Shown here: piece after piece, positions 35,090-46,008 of the stretch
How the letters are laid out: each line of letters begins with the position of its first letter
Position numbering within the stretch: the stretch's first letter is position 1
Assembly: GCA_025917655.1 (NCBI GenBank)
Contig: CP084614.1
Coordinates: 1,798,001 to 1,862,000 of the forward strand
DNA length: 64,000 nt
Reading direction: 5' to 3'
From: Chlorella sorokiniana
Taxonomy: Eukaryota; Chlorophyta; Trebouxiophyceae; Chlorellales; Chlorellaceae
The notes under the pieces: generated by a model
What the model was told of the DNA's origin: nothing
The model's database searches: none
The model's input: the letters and a program-made list of their open reading frames with translations, nothing else
Made by a program: the position numbers and the translations under genes

Positions 35090-36342
35090 TTATTCTGCAG
35101 CCTGCTCCAGCTGGTCTACCACAACTGGCCCATCACGCAGCAGGCAGTTGTTCGGGCGCGCCTCCTTGGCCAGTGCGCTGATGGCCTTGAAGGCGGGGTG
35201 GCTGGTGTTCTTGAGCATCTGGAATAATACCATCTCTGCAGAGAGGCCGTGGAAGCAGGCGGCAGACTGTCAGCCACAAACGTCCCCTGCTGGCGTTTGT
35301 CAACAGCAGGTGCCTCGGCATGCTTGCAAGCACTGGCTGCGGTTGCGGCAGCAAGGGCACAGCCCCACACCTGATGTGGCCAGGAAGGCGCCCGACTGGG
35401 CCAGGCGCTGCAGCGCCACCGAGCGGTCGCCCAGCCGCTGGCTGCTCACGCCATCCACCAGCACATGCACCTCGTAGCCACGCTCTGGAAGTGAAGAAAC
35501 AGGAGGCAGGGGCAAGCCGGGTTGACGGACAGCATGCAGAGCAAGACGGGGCGTGGGAGACAGAGGGCCAGCAAGCCGAGGCGGCGGCGGCAGCACATGA
35601 TGCTCGCAGGATGGGGGCGGGCGTGTGCGCCGCCGCCCAGCGCACCTAGCAGGTCGAGCGAGGTCTGCAGCACGCACACGTGCGTCTCGATGCCCACAAT
35701 CAGAACCTTCTTCACGCCGGGCAGCTTGTCAAAGGCGGCGTTGACCTCTTCGGTGCACATGCTGAACAGCGTCTTGGCCACCACTGGGGCAGGCGGGGGT
35801 GGTGGGCGGGCGAGCTTGTTGAAGGGGCACAGCAAGCGCCCACACAGGGTTGATGCGGGTGAGGGCACCAATACAACGTAGTGTCAACCGGCGATACACG
35901 CGTGCCCGAGGCTGCCTGTTCCATGGCGGACATGCATGCGCCGCTGCCTCACCTGGTGAGCCATCGGGGATGTGGCCCTGGAGCTCCTCCACGGTTGGGC
36001 CCAGCGCCTTGGGGTACTGCTCAGTGATGATCACCGGCAGCTGCAGCGCAGCTGCAGCTCGTAGCTGCATGAACAAGAACCAAGCCCATTGTAGATTAGG
36101 CCATCAAGCGCGCAAGCGGGCGGGCCAGGGCATGAAGCAGGGAAGGTGGCAGGTCAACTGCGTTGGCTGCCACATATGAACCCTTCGTCTGTGCTTACCA
36201 TGCGCTTGCTAGTGTCTATGACCGCCGGATAGCCGGCAATCACGGGCCGGAAGCGCTCCTGCACATCGCATACCAACAAGGCAGTCTCCTCTGCCGCCAG
36301 CTTGCCGATGCTCTGGCCACCGTTCGCGGCCGCAGTCGCCAT
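35090..36342 (-). CDS. Isochorismatase-domain hydrolase (ISOC1/2-like)
   Basis: A cysteine-hydrolase-fold protein resembling eukaryotic isochorismatase-domain-containing proteins, whose physiological substrate is unknown. The ATG at 36342 begins MATAAANGGQSIGKLAAEET. Five exons (about 36342-36199, 36070-35953, 35785-35648, 35485-35371, 35238-35090) give ALLVCDVQERFRPVIAGYPA with the catalytic Asp, LQLPVIITEQYPKALGPTVE, VVAKTLFSMCTEEVNAAFDK with the catalytic Lys, KKVLIVGIETHVCVLQTSLD with the nucleophile Cys, RGYEVHVLVDGVSSQRLGDR and LLRDGPVVVDQLEQAAE. The stop is at 35090-35092. The catalytic triad is complete and all exons splice in frame. There is no targeting leader, so a cytosolic location is likely. 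A weak gene model starts 108 bases away on the other strand. Confidence 0.92.
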
Positions 36343-36450
36343 GGTGCGCACTGCAGGGACACGGCAGCATTAGAACGGTTTCGTTCCAGGTACCAGGCAT
36401 CCTTCTGTGGGCAGTGGCCGCCAAAGCTGGGCTCGTGCTCAGCAGCAGGG

Positions 36451-38111
36451 ATGACCACCGCACGAGTGCTGTCCAGATTCAGGGTTCAGCAACACAAGCC
36501 ACCTGATGGCAGCTTCGATGCTGAGGACGCCGATGCGGATGCCTGCAGGAAGTGTCTGGCGAGCAGGCTGACCCTCAATGCTGCAGAGCTCATGCCCCAG
36601 CTGCCTGGTTGTCTAGAAGCGACAGGTATGCCTGAAGACTTGATCGGGCACTCCACGTTGAGTAATGGAGGCTGCAGAAAGGTGCACAGCTGGTGCATAG
36701 CACGGCACAGCAGCGCGCCGAAAGCCTCACTTATCAACCGACAACCATGTCGCCGTGATATATTGTTTCGTTGTCGGAACAAGCACGTTAAAGCCTTAAT
36801 TTGCATCAGCATAAAGCCATTCTCCTGCACCCACCGTTTTACCGACGTCATGGGCTCCCTGGTTGGTGGCTGGGACGCCAAAAGGCCGCACAACATCCCA
36901 AAAGGTGATAATCACACGGGTTGAACGCCAAGTGGTAGCAGCACCAGCCAATGCCGTCACCGAAAGGCCCGGCACGGGCCTCGGAAGCTTTCAAACCCGT
37001 TGAGCATCTTATTCAGGAAATTAGTATTGCTAAAGCAGCGGAGAACGGATCCTTGAAGCAGGAGGTTGCAGCAGCGACACCTCTTGACGGTGGCGTCGTC
37101 GCTGGTGCACATAGCACCAGGCACCTACTGCTTGAGAGCCTTCTGAATCGTCAAAGCCTTGTTATCGTCTGACACTCCCATTTCAGGATTTGAAGACTAC
37201 AAGGAACCGTGTTCCCCAAGAAGCACAAGCAAGAAGCTGCACATTGAGCATGAAAGCGGCAGGCCCACCAGGCAAGCGCGGCCGCCAACGCTTTTGTCCA
37301 CCTGCGCTCTGTGCTGATACGGAGGCCCCTTCACCTGCATTCATTCAGATGTATTCGCTGTGCCTGCAGTGGACCAGAGATGGCCTCGGGGGCCCCAACC
37401 CTGACGCGCACAAGTTCGCCCCCATGCATGGCGCCTCGGTGTTCCAGCGCTACCTGTCAAAGCAGCCCAGCAGCCGAGGCACGTCCATGCCTTCCAGTCC
37501 TCGGCAGCCTGGCAGCCCGCGCGGAGGTGAGCCGGGATACTGCATCATCATGCAAGTCCTGCCTCGTATGCGTGATTGCAAGTGTTGACGACTGCTGTGC
37601 ATCCTGCCTGCAGCACCCAGGTTCACTCTGAAGCTGGGGACGGCGAGGATGATGACGTGCCGATGCAGGGCAAAGAGAAGTGGTGAGCCTGCGTCAGTCT
37701 GCATTGTTCGCTCAACCCCTGCCATGGTTTTCGTGCAGATCACTGTTGGACTATTCTGTTTCCCCATCTTTGCAGGTGCTCCCGCGTGATTCCGCCACCC
37801 TCAACCTGCGGCCGGATGTTGACGACCCAGCCAGCTATCGTTCAGGATCCTTCAAGTGAGCAACATGCTCCTGGCGAAATGTTGGGTCTTGTATGATAGA
37901 TCGGTGGAATGTGCATCACCAAGGTACACATCTTCCGTGTCTTGTGTACTGCAGGCTGACAGACCCTTGCCACGCCATGCATTTCTCATCCAGACCCGGC
38001 GACTGGCAACAATCGATGCCCGCAACGCCGCCTGCACCATCGGAGCAGCCCACTCCTGCAGCGGCCGGCATGCGGCCCACGGTTACAGTCACTCGTGTGC
38101 CGCATGGGTAG
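36451..38111 (+). CDS. Weakly supported hypothetical multi-exon gene
   Basis: I do not recognise this protein. A plausible first exon from the ATG at 36451 reads MTTARVLSRFRVQQHKPPDG and FDAEDADADACRKCLASRLT before a GT donor near 36625. Later candidate exons carry PSPKGPARASEAFKPVEHLI (36951 onward), GFEDYKEPCSPRSTSKKLHI (from about 37187), QWTRDGLGGPNPDAHKFAPM (37365-37527), an acidic EAGDGEDDDVPMQGKEK block (about 37617-37681) and RLTDPCHAMHFSSRPGDWQQ with a Pro-rich tail ending at 38111. Borders fit GT-AG rules, but the joins between exons are not certain and the whole looks disordered. It may start at 36951 instead. Treat it as a model to be tested, not a firm gene. Confidence 0.38.
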
Positions 38112-38857
38112 GCAGGCTCAGCCTATAGGCTAGATTGCGGGCTTGCAGCAGCGCCACCACCAGCTGCAGCTGGGTTGCATAAGCACGGAAAGATTCGAGC
38201 CACCATCGCAGACAGCATGGTCAGCATCGCCGCCGCCATGGGCCGTGGCTGCCACTAAGGCCGACGGCGCCAACCACCGTGCACTGCATCGGCAGCAAAG
38301 GTCAGGATGGCTTGACATCCAGTACCCCCACCTTATGAGCCTTCCTGTGCACAGGAAGAGGCACGTGCCTCTCACTCACTGCCTTCATGCTCCTCTCATC
38401 TGCCACCCTCGCAATCAATCACCTCGCATGCACACCGCCTGCGCGGCCATCTCACCCTTGTTTTGATCTGGCCTTTTCCCCGGTTTGAGGACCTTTCAAG
38501 TCATCCATTTGTAGCAGCCAAGCACCTGTCTTCGCATCTTGCATGGGGACAGTGGCACAGTGCATGCCAATGCACGCTATGCTCTTGCGCTGGCCTTGTC
38601 CTGCCGCGTTTCCCTCGGGTTCACAGTCAGCATCCCGGTTCGCCAAGCAATATGTTACCTCTCCTTGTAATGCTATTGCCAGTATCTTATCTGCATGATA
38701 ACAAGCGTTGCATTAGAGCTTCCTGAGCATAAATCGGCCGGCAGAGCCCTGAATTGCAGTCAAATGTCTCTTGTTCCGGCCTGAGTGTACTGCTGAGTTG
38801 TCGTTGACCTCCTATCTGCAACATATGTCTCGGTGTTGGTTCCCACCTGCAACAATT
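38112..38857. other. Intergenic, no gene seen
   Basis: An AT-richer stretch before the IFT54-like gene. It presumably contains the 3' flank of the hypothetical gene and the IFT54 promoter. No convincing exon or RNA gene was found. Confidence 0.45.
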
Positions 38858-40081
38858 ATGGGCTGTCAAGCGACGATTGAGGCTCTGCAGCCGCTTTTGC
38901 CGGACGGGCCAAAGCTCTCGGAGGCGCTGCTGGCCCGGCCCCCGTTTCGGTTCCTGCACGATGTCGTCGCAGCAGTGCAGCAGTCCACAGGATTTGCTGC
39001 AGGGCTTTTTGGCGCTGACGAGCAGAACGCCCGGGCGATGGTCAGCCGCCCGCCACCGCCTGCTGTCACCTGCTGCCGCTCGCGCTTGGCCGTTGTGGGC
39101 CGCGAAGGTTTTGACTCTCATACCGCAAATGCAGGACAAGGAGGCTAAAGTGGCATACCTTCAAAAGCTAATAGACATCATCAGCCAGGCGCTTGGCCAG
39201 CCTGTGCCTGCTCGCCCGTCAAAGGTACGAGCTGCATGCTCCTCTGCGGAGCTGCTGCTTCTGTCACATTGTGCTAGACAGGGCAGTTACACAGCTTGTT
39301 TTGGCATGGATTGCAGATAGTCGCGGGTCTGGAGCCCGAGGCAACCAACACCATGCTGCAGATGCTTGCGGCGGCGGCGCAGGGGGCAGCAGCACCGCCG
39401 CTGCGCAGGCCGCCCTCCAGCATCAGGCGGCGACAGCTGATGCAGCGCCACCTCACCTGGACAAAGACGTGGGATCCGCAGCCCTGGCTCGCACGACTTC
39501 CTCAGTTGCTGCGGCTGGCTTGAAGCCCACCGACATGCGCTCCGCCGCCAACAGCGCTGGCAGCAGCGAGGGGCAGGAGGACGAGACTCCAGTGGTATTC
39601 GCTCGTGTGGAGAACCTGCTGCCCGCCCTGTCGCGGCGCATGGAGGAGGCGCGCAGGGTGCTGGCCAGGGAGGACGCCGCCCCAGGGAGCGCCAAGGCGC
39701 TGGCACAGTGCAGCATCGTTCATGAGCTCTCCCAGGCGAGATTTCCCGACATGAGCCCTCGCACATGCATGAACATGCATTGGGTGATGGTTGGGGGTCT
39801 TCGAACCTGAGTGGCCACCCACCACCTTCCCACTTTGATTTGTTCAGGACGCGGCTGTGCTTGCCAAGTGCTTGGAGGCGCTTCGGTCACTTTCCCACAT
39901 TGTGGCAGCGGAGTGCGCAGCCTGGGGCAAGGAGGCAGACAAGCTGGCTGCGCGTGTGAGGGACGAGGAGAGGGCTGAAGCTGAGGCGATAGCAGCCGAC
40001 CAGCGCAGGGTGGACTCGCTGCAGGCGGCAATCGATGCTGCACGCGCTCGTCCGGCTGGGGCATTGGCACGCAACGTATAG
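38858..40081 (+). CDS. IFT54: IFT54/TRAF3IP1-like intraflagellar-transport protein, short form
   Basis: IFT54 is an IFT-B subunit whose N-terminal calponin-like domain binds tubulin. The ATG at 38858 begins [20 protein letters not shown], followed by [60 protein letters not shown] and [20 protein letters not shown]. These blocks track the TRAF3IP1 N-terminal domain closely (PPFR-LHD, STGF--GL, DK-AK-A-LQK-ID, IVAG-EPE-TN--LQ). A helical C-terminus ([32 protein letters not shown]-like heptads) corresponds to the family's C-terminal coiled coil. The Lys/Glu-rich middle of animal and Chlamydomonas IFT54 is largely absent. One frame break in a GGGGG run (39382-39386) separates the domains, and the last intron uses a GC donor (39736). 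The stop is TAG at 40079-40081, with TGTAA immediately after. Confidence 0.85.
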
Positions 40082-40492
40082 TGTAAAGGGAGTGTGTGTT
40101 TCGCCCGGGTAAAGCACAAGGCATCCTCTGCTTGTCGGACTGACTACTCGGAAAGACACAGTTTGACCAGCGTGAATGGCCAGTGCACTTGACGCTTGGC
40201 ATGCATGCAGGATGCTGTGGGAAAATTGAGCATACCTAAATAAGCAACAGTACACTGTGCACAACAGGACAACCCTTACAGCTGGAATCTGCAAGGTGTT
40301 GTGCTGCACTTGCTGTCGCTGCCTGCTGCGCATATGGTCGCCATCCAGCGCCTCGCTGGCAAGGGTGCGTTTGGCTGCTCTGCACAGCATTCAGTCATTT
40401 CCGTCCACGGCGCTTGTGGGAGTGCATTCCGCTGTCCCTGTCCGCTCAACAGCTGCTGTGGCCGTTTTGAAGCCGGCTCGCCGGTGTAGCCA
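40082..40492. other. Spacer between IFT54-like and formin genes
   Basis: 411 bases between two plus-strand genes. TGTAA at 40082-40086 directly follows the IFT54 stop codon. The rest should contain the formin promoter. No exon is seen. Confidence 0.45.
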
Positions 40493-43400
40493 ATGACGGC
40501 TTCCTCGGGGGCTGTTAGCGGCCTGCTGAGCCTTTTGAGCGAGGTGAAGGCACAGCGGGACGACTGCTGCCCGGCGGAACGCCTCTCTGGCGACGAGGAG
40601 CTGGGCGACCCCACATATCACCTGGGGGCCCGCCTCAAGCAGCGTTTGCTGGCCGACAGAAAGGCAAGGCTTTGCCGCTTCCTGGAGCTTGCCTCAGCGG
40701 GCAGCCAGCCCCGCACCTCGTGCGGCGGGGGCAGCAGCCATGGCGGCAGCGCCGCACGACGTCGACTGGCGCGGCGCAGCGACTCTGCTGAGGAGCCGGG
40801 TGGCCTTTTCATGAGCGGCAAGCCATCATGGTCTCCTGGTGAGTGACTTGATTGGGCTTGCGCGGGGCCACCAGCCTTCGCAAGCTGCACTGCCAACCGC
40901 ATTCGTGCGCAGCTGAGCGGGCACTCGCATGTGGCCGCCTAAGCCTTGTCACAAGCCTGTTGCTCCCCCTGCAGTGTCCATTCTCGAGGGCGCCGGACCG
41001 GGTTCAGAGGCGTGCAGCACGCCCTGCAGCAGCAGGTCTGTTGACTTTGAGCGTGCACCTGCCAGCCTGAAGCTGACGCCGGTGCCCTTCGCGCTACACG
41101 GCAATCCTGAGGAGCAGCAGCAGGCTGCGTCGGCCAGCAGCGGCCCCAAGCCTCCGCCGCCTCCGCCGCCCATGCCGCCGCCGCCCAGCGTGCTGCGGCT
41201 GGGTGTGCGGGTCATGCCTCCCACACCCCTGGACATTACGCTACCGATGATCAGCCCTCGGGCGCGTGTTGCGCAGCCAGCCACACCAACGCAACAGCAG
41301 CAGCAGGAGAAGCAGCGGCAGCAGCAGCACGGACGACCCGCAGGAGCGCCAGCCCCCGCCGCCGCCGCCGCCGTTGCCAGCATCTCGGCGAGCTGCTGCT
41401 GCGCGCCGCCGCCACCTCCCCCGCCGCTCCCAAAGGCTGCGGGCAGGCCAGCCAACGGACCTGCACCACCTCCCCCTCCGCCGCCCCCACCTCCCAAGGT
41501 CGGAGCGAACGCCGCTCCGCCGCCCCCGCCACCCCCGCCCCCGCCCGGCGGCCGGCCTGGCCTGCCACGCCTGGCGGTGCCTGGTGCGTCTCAGGCTCGG
41601 GCTGCTGGGGCCAGCCCCGCCCCACCTCCGCCACCATGCCAGCCCGGTGAGCAAAGCAAAGGGCTGGTCGAGTTCGTGTGTGCTGCTCCCCCTGTCAACC
41701 GCTGCACATAATCTTGTTGGAGAGCTGCTGTCCTCTCTCTGGTGTTTCGCCTGCAACGGTTGCTGCTTGCCGCACTGCAGGCGCGCTGCCAGCCCACCTG
41801 CTGGCCCCGCCTCCCAAGGAGGGCGTGCAGCGGCGGCCCATCCACTTTGACAGCGTCAAGGCCAGGGCGGCGCAGGGGAGCCTGTGGGAGGAGCCGCCGG
41901 AGCAGGAGGCGGCAGATCCTGCGCAGGCGGTGCGGGTTGGAGCGCTGGACCGCCTGTTTGCGCGGCACACGCTGCCGGCGGCGTCGGAGGCGGGGGCAGC
42001 GAGGCAGGCACCCCGCCCGCCTCCCCCAGCGCGCCGGCACGCCGTGCCGCCGCAGCAGCAGCGGCAAGGTCGAGGCCGGGGGCCGGAGGCAGCCAGCTGC
42101 GGCGACGACGGCGGCGATGGAGCGTGCGTGAGCCCAGGCCGGCTGGCCAGCCGCGGCAGCCTGGGTCTGGGGCGCGGCGGCCCGTCATCCGCATCTTCAC
42201 CGGCGGCCGCAAGGCCGTGAACATCGAGATCCTGCTGCGCCAGCTGGGCTCTCCCGCTGACGTGGCGCAGGCTGTAGCTGAGCTGGACACGCGGCGCCTG
42301 CAGGTGGCTGCTGCCGCGGGCCGCCAGCCAGACCTGCGGCACATGCTGCTGGCCGGCCCCTGACGCAGTGTGTCTCTCAGAGCAGCCCCACAGTTGCCCT
42401 GGCCAGCAAGCTTGGCCCGCCGCCGTTTTATTCTCATCCTGACGCCCCCTCCCCTTCCCCTCCCACCTTTAACCCACCTGCGCCCCCCACCCCCAGGTGC
42501 CTGTGCTGCGGGAGCTGCAGGCCAACATGCCGGACGCGAGCGAGCTGGAGGCGCTGCACACGTACCTGGACACGGGGGGACCCCGCCCAGCTGGGCCGCG
42601 CGGAGCAGCTGTTTGTGGCGCTGCGCGGCACCGCCCGGCTGGAGCAGAAGCTGCAGGTGCGGCCGCGGTCCAGCCCGCCCAGCGCTTGGTGTGTGTGTGT
42701 GTATGGGGGGGCGCCGCCAACAGGCAGGCTTGCTGAGTAGCTGGGGCATGAGGCTGTCGGCAGGCCCGGTGTCACTGCAATTTGTGCGTGGCCTGCTGCG
42801 TGCTGGGCAGCTGAGCGCGCTCCGCTGCTCTCGCAGCCCCCTGCATTGGGGTGCCCTGTCGGGTCCGTGAACCCAGAGCAAGCTTTCCTGCTGCCCCTGC
42901 ACCGCACGCGCAGGTGCTCCAGTTCAAGGGCGGGCTGCAGGAGCAGGCTGGGGAGGTGCTGGAGCCGTTGTCCCGCATCCTGGCGGCCCTGCACCAGCTG
43001 CGGGCCTCCCCAGCGCTGCGTGCGCTGCTGCACACCGCGCTGCGCCTGGGCAACGCGCTCAACGCGGGCGCAAGGCCCCCGCCCGCGGCATCCGCCTGGC
43101 CCACCTGCGCAAGCTGGCAGACACCCGCTCCATGGACGGAGCCACCACCCTGCTGCACTACCTGGCGGCCCTGGCCCGCGAGGCCTGCCCCGCGGTGAGA
43201 GCGGATCGGCGGGCTGTGCGCAGCGGCGGGGAGGTGGATGCAAGGATGCAGGCATGGCCTCTCGGTTGGGGCCGACAGCACTCTGCAGGGGTGGTGTTTG
43301 GTGGGGGTTACAGCTTGAAGGCGGAAGGGTGCTGGCCGGGTGAGGGCAGCGGCAGGCGAGCAGCAGCTGGGTGTGGTGTAAGCGAAGGCCCTCTTGCGCG

Positions 43401-43918
43401 CAGGCGCTGACGCTGGGCAAGCCCGGAGGCCAGTGCAGCGCGGTGCCCGAGGCGCGGCATTGGAGCTTTGCGGAGCTGGAAAGCGCGGTGGGGCGGGTGG
43501 CCGCCGGCGCCGACATGGTGCGGCGAGAGCAGCGCGCCGCGGCGGCGGCGAGGCGCGCCAGCTGGGCGTGCTGGCGGGCCAGGCCGCCGCGCTGGTGCAG
43601 CGCGCGGGGCAGCTGCTGGCGGCGGCGCGGGAGCGGACGGCGGAGGCGCTGCGCTACTTGGGCGATGACGTGGCGGCGGAGCCAGGGTTCAGCTCGGCGG
43701 AGCCGCGCCGAATGCTGGGCGACGTCGGCGACTTCTTGCTGCTGCTGCACCGCGCCAACGCCGACGCCGAGCGCATGGCGGTGTGCCTGGAAACGCTGCG
43801 GCAGCAGCGCGAGGAGGAGGCAGCCGCCGCCGCCGCAGAGCGGGGCTCTTGTGACGACGGCACGGCGACGGATGATGCTGCTGCCGCTGCTGCCGGCGCC
43901 GAACAGGCCAAGGAGTAG
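40493..43918 (+). CDS. Formin (FH1-FH2 actin nucleator)
   Basis: Formins nucleate and elongate actin filaments. The ATG at 40493 begins MTASSGAVSGLLSLLSEVKA. A Ser-rich region leads into the FH1 segment coded at about 41150-41640, with proline runs (PPPPPPPMPPPPS; PPPPPPPPPPKVGANAAPPP). The FH2 domain starts with QRRPIHFDSVKARAAQGSLW and continues with IRIFTGGRKAVNIEILLRQL, PVLRELQANMPDASELEALH, EQLFVALRGTARLEQKLQVL, LHTALRLGNALNAG, GIRLAHLRKLADTRSMDGAT, TLLHYLAALAREACPA, HWSFAELESAVGRVAAGADM and RRMLGDVGDFLLLLHRANAD, ending at the TAG at 43916. No membrane or C2-like N-terminus is present, unlike land-plant class I and II formins. At least four single-base breaks (about 42180, 42574-42579, 43066-43071, 43549) occur inside FH2. 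The order and spacing of FH2 blocks are otherwise normal. Confidence 0.92.
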
Positions 43919-44435
43919 CCTGCTAGCCGTGCCGGCGCCCCCATGGCTTGATTTTGACGCAGGGCCAGCGCTCGATGACCCGGGGCCCTGAGCTCAGCCT
44001 GAGCAGGCCCCCTGTCGCACCGGCATATTGCCATTGCATGGCTGTGCGCCAAACACAACACACCCGATTTTGCTTGCTCCGTTGCCTGTCGACCACCCAC
44101 CACTCTGCTTGCCCGTCTACCGCCCTCCCCCTGCTTGCTTGACGCCGACTGCTCAACTGCTGTGTTCTGACTGACGTTGCATGCTTTAGTGCCATTGTTC
44201 CATGGGCCATGTAACTGCCTTCCGCTGTAGCAAGCATTACAGATTGATGAGGATGCTGCGCAACCCCAGCCCCCTTGCTGTGGGGCGCTGGCACGGCGGC
44301 CCGCACGTGGCAAGCCTGACCCCAGCGCATCATGCAGCTTTGCATGCGAGACGCGCGTGGACAGGCAGGCCGAGCTGTGGTGTCTGCAGGACGTGGTGCG
44401 CGCAGCTTACAAGCGTTGGGCTGCAGACCAGTGTT
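43919..44435. other. Convergent intergenic region with facing TGTAA signals
   Basis: Between the 3' ends of the formin (plus) and the F-box-like gene (minus). TGTAA at 44210-44214 suits the formin; TTACA at 44407-44411 suits the opposite transcript. No gene is seen. Confidence 0.5.
44210..44214 (+). terminator. Candidate polyadenylation signal TGTAA (formin)
   Basis: TGTAA about 290 bases after the formin stop, in the convergent interval. Confidence 0.4.
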
Positions 44436-45731
44436 TCAGTGGGAGCGCTCAATGGTGAGCCTGAAAAAGGGGTGGCTGTTCGAGAAGGATTTGTCGTCCT
44501 CCACCGGCCACACCAGCTCCGCCACATACCCGCCGGGCTGTGCCTGCCCCTCCTGCCGCACGCGCCCAGATGGGGCAGCGCGCTGGCGTCCAAGATGGCG
44601 CGGCGGCCCGGGCGGCGGCAGTAGAAGGAGGTCTCGCCGGAGGCCAGGCGAAGCGTGTGAATGCCGGCGGCTGCCAGCGCGGGCGTCAGCGCTGCCGCGT
44701 ACTGCCCCAGGATGTGGTGCAGGGAGCGGATGGGCGGGGCGGCCAGCAGCTCGCAGTGCTGGGGGTCAGAGGTGACCAGCATGACCCGAGGGGCACGCAG
44801 CTCCAGCTGGCGCCTGCTCGGCCCAGGCTGCCTGCCGCTGCCAGACTGCCCTGCCTGGGCAGCCGCCGCCGCCGTGGCTGCTGGCGCGCGTCCGGCAGCG
44901 CCGCTGCCCCCGAAAGCAGTACATCAAGGTCGAGCCCCGCCGTGCGGGCAGCCACGACCATCAGGCGCCGCCAGGCGCCCGCTCTGTCCAGGGCCGCCGC
45001 CCCCAGCACAAAGTCCTGCTCGCCCCGCAGCGTCAGGCTGTCCAGCGCGGCCGGCAGGTTGGCCGCAACCTCAAAGGGGTGGCGCGGGACGGGCATGTCC
45101 AGCTCTCGCAGGCTGCCAGGGAAGGCGCCTGTCAGGAAGGCGGGGCGGCCGATGCTGCCCTCCGGCTCAAACTCTGCCGCAAAGTGCAGGCGGCGCAGAG
45201 AGGTGAAGGCCGCCAGGGCGCGGCCGTCCCAGGCCACCGCCCGCGGCACGCCGCGCAGAGCGACCAGCGTGTCGCAGCTGCGGCGCAGGAGCTGCGGGCT
45301 GGCCAGCAGGGCGGCGGCGCCCGGGACCAGCGACCACGTCGCCGGCGGCAGCAGCCTGGGCAGCGTCAGCTCGGCGATCGGCACGCAGCCCAGGTGGGCA
45401 GTGTGCCAGGCAGTCAGCTCCACCTTGAACAGGGCCTGCAGCGCCTTGTTCAGATGCTCAAGTGAGAGGCGGGGAGCAGCAACTGCGACGGCCAGGGCTT
45501 GCACCACCGGCGTGTGGCGGGAACGTAGCGGGAGGCGCTGGCTCTGCTCACCTGCGCCCGCCACGCGGACCTCCAACACCTGTTCAACAATTGCAACGCG
45601 CCATGCACTTGTGCCGCCTCTTTGAGGCTGACAGGTCCAGCCGCGTGAAGGTTGCGGAGCAGGGCCACAGCCACCTGCTCGAGCACCTCAGGCGGCAGAT
45701 AGGACCAATTCGCGGCGCAAACTGTGCTCAT
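44436..45731 (-). CDS. F-box-like / leucine-rich protein
   Basis: The ATG at 45731 begins MSTVCAANWSYLPPEVLEQV and AVALLRNLHAAG. The LP-EVLE-VA--L pattern with a following conserved Trp (LLNRCWRSAWRAQ) resembles an F-box. After one intron the second exon reads HLNKALQALFKVELTAWHTA, CVPIAELTLPRLLPPATWSL, FTSLRRLHFAAEFEPEGSIG, GSLRELDMPVPRHPFEVAAN and ALDSLTLRGEQDFVLGAAAL, which look like irregular leucine-rich repeats. The C-terminus gives RAPRVMLVTSDPQHCELLAA, RSLHHILGQYAAALTPALAA, LVWPVEDDKSFSNSHPFFRL and TIERSH, with the stop at 44436. Two single-base breaks lie near 44884-44891 and 44565-44567. F-box proteins select substrates for SCF ubiquitin ligases; that role is an inference from weak motif similarity. 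Confidence 0.65.
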
Positions 45732-46008
45732 GGCGCCAAAAAAACTGCGCGCCGCTCCGGTTTGGCCTAGTTCGAAACTGTGCCCACTGGGCACTGCCCA
45801 GTCGCCGCAGGTGCCACGCAGGTTCCGCAGCTCTGAACGGGGCCTGACGTTGGGAAAGCAAAAGCTCAAAAACGCAGGGCTCTCTTAGAATTGAGGTGCT
45901 GCATGCAGGTTGGGAGTAATCCAAAATAATCAGGTGTGTTCCAGCATACAGGAGAAATGCATTGAGGAGACTTCGCCTCAGCGTCGGCAAATGCGCATTC
46001 GTTGAGCT

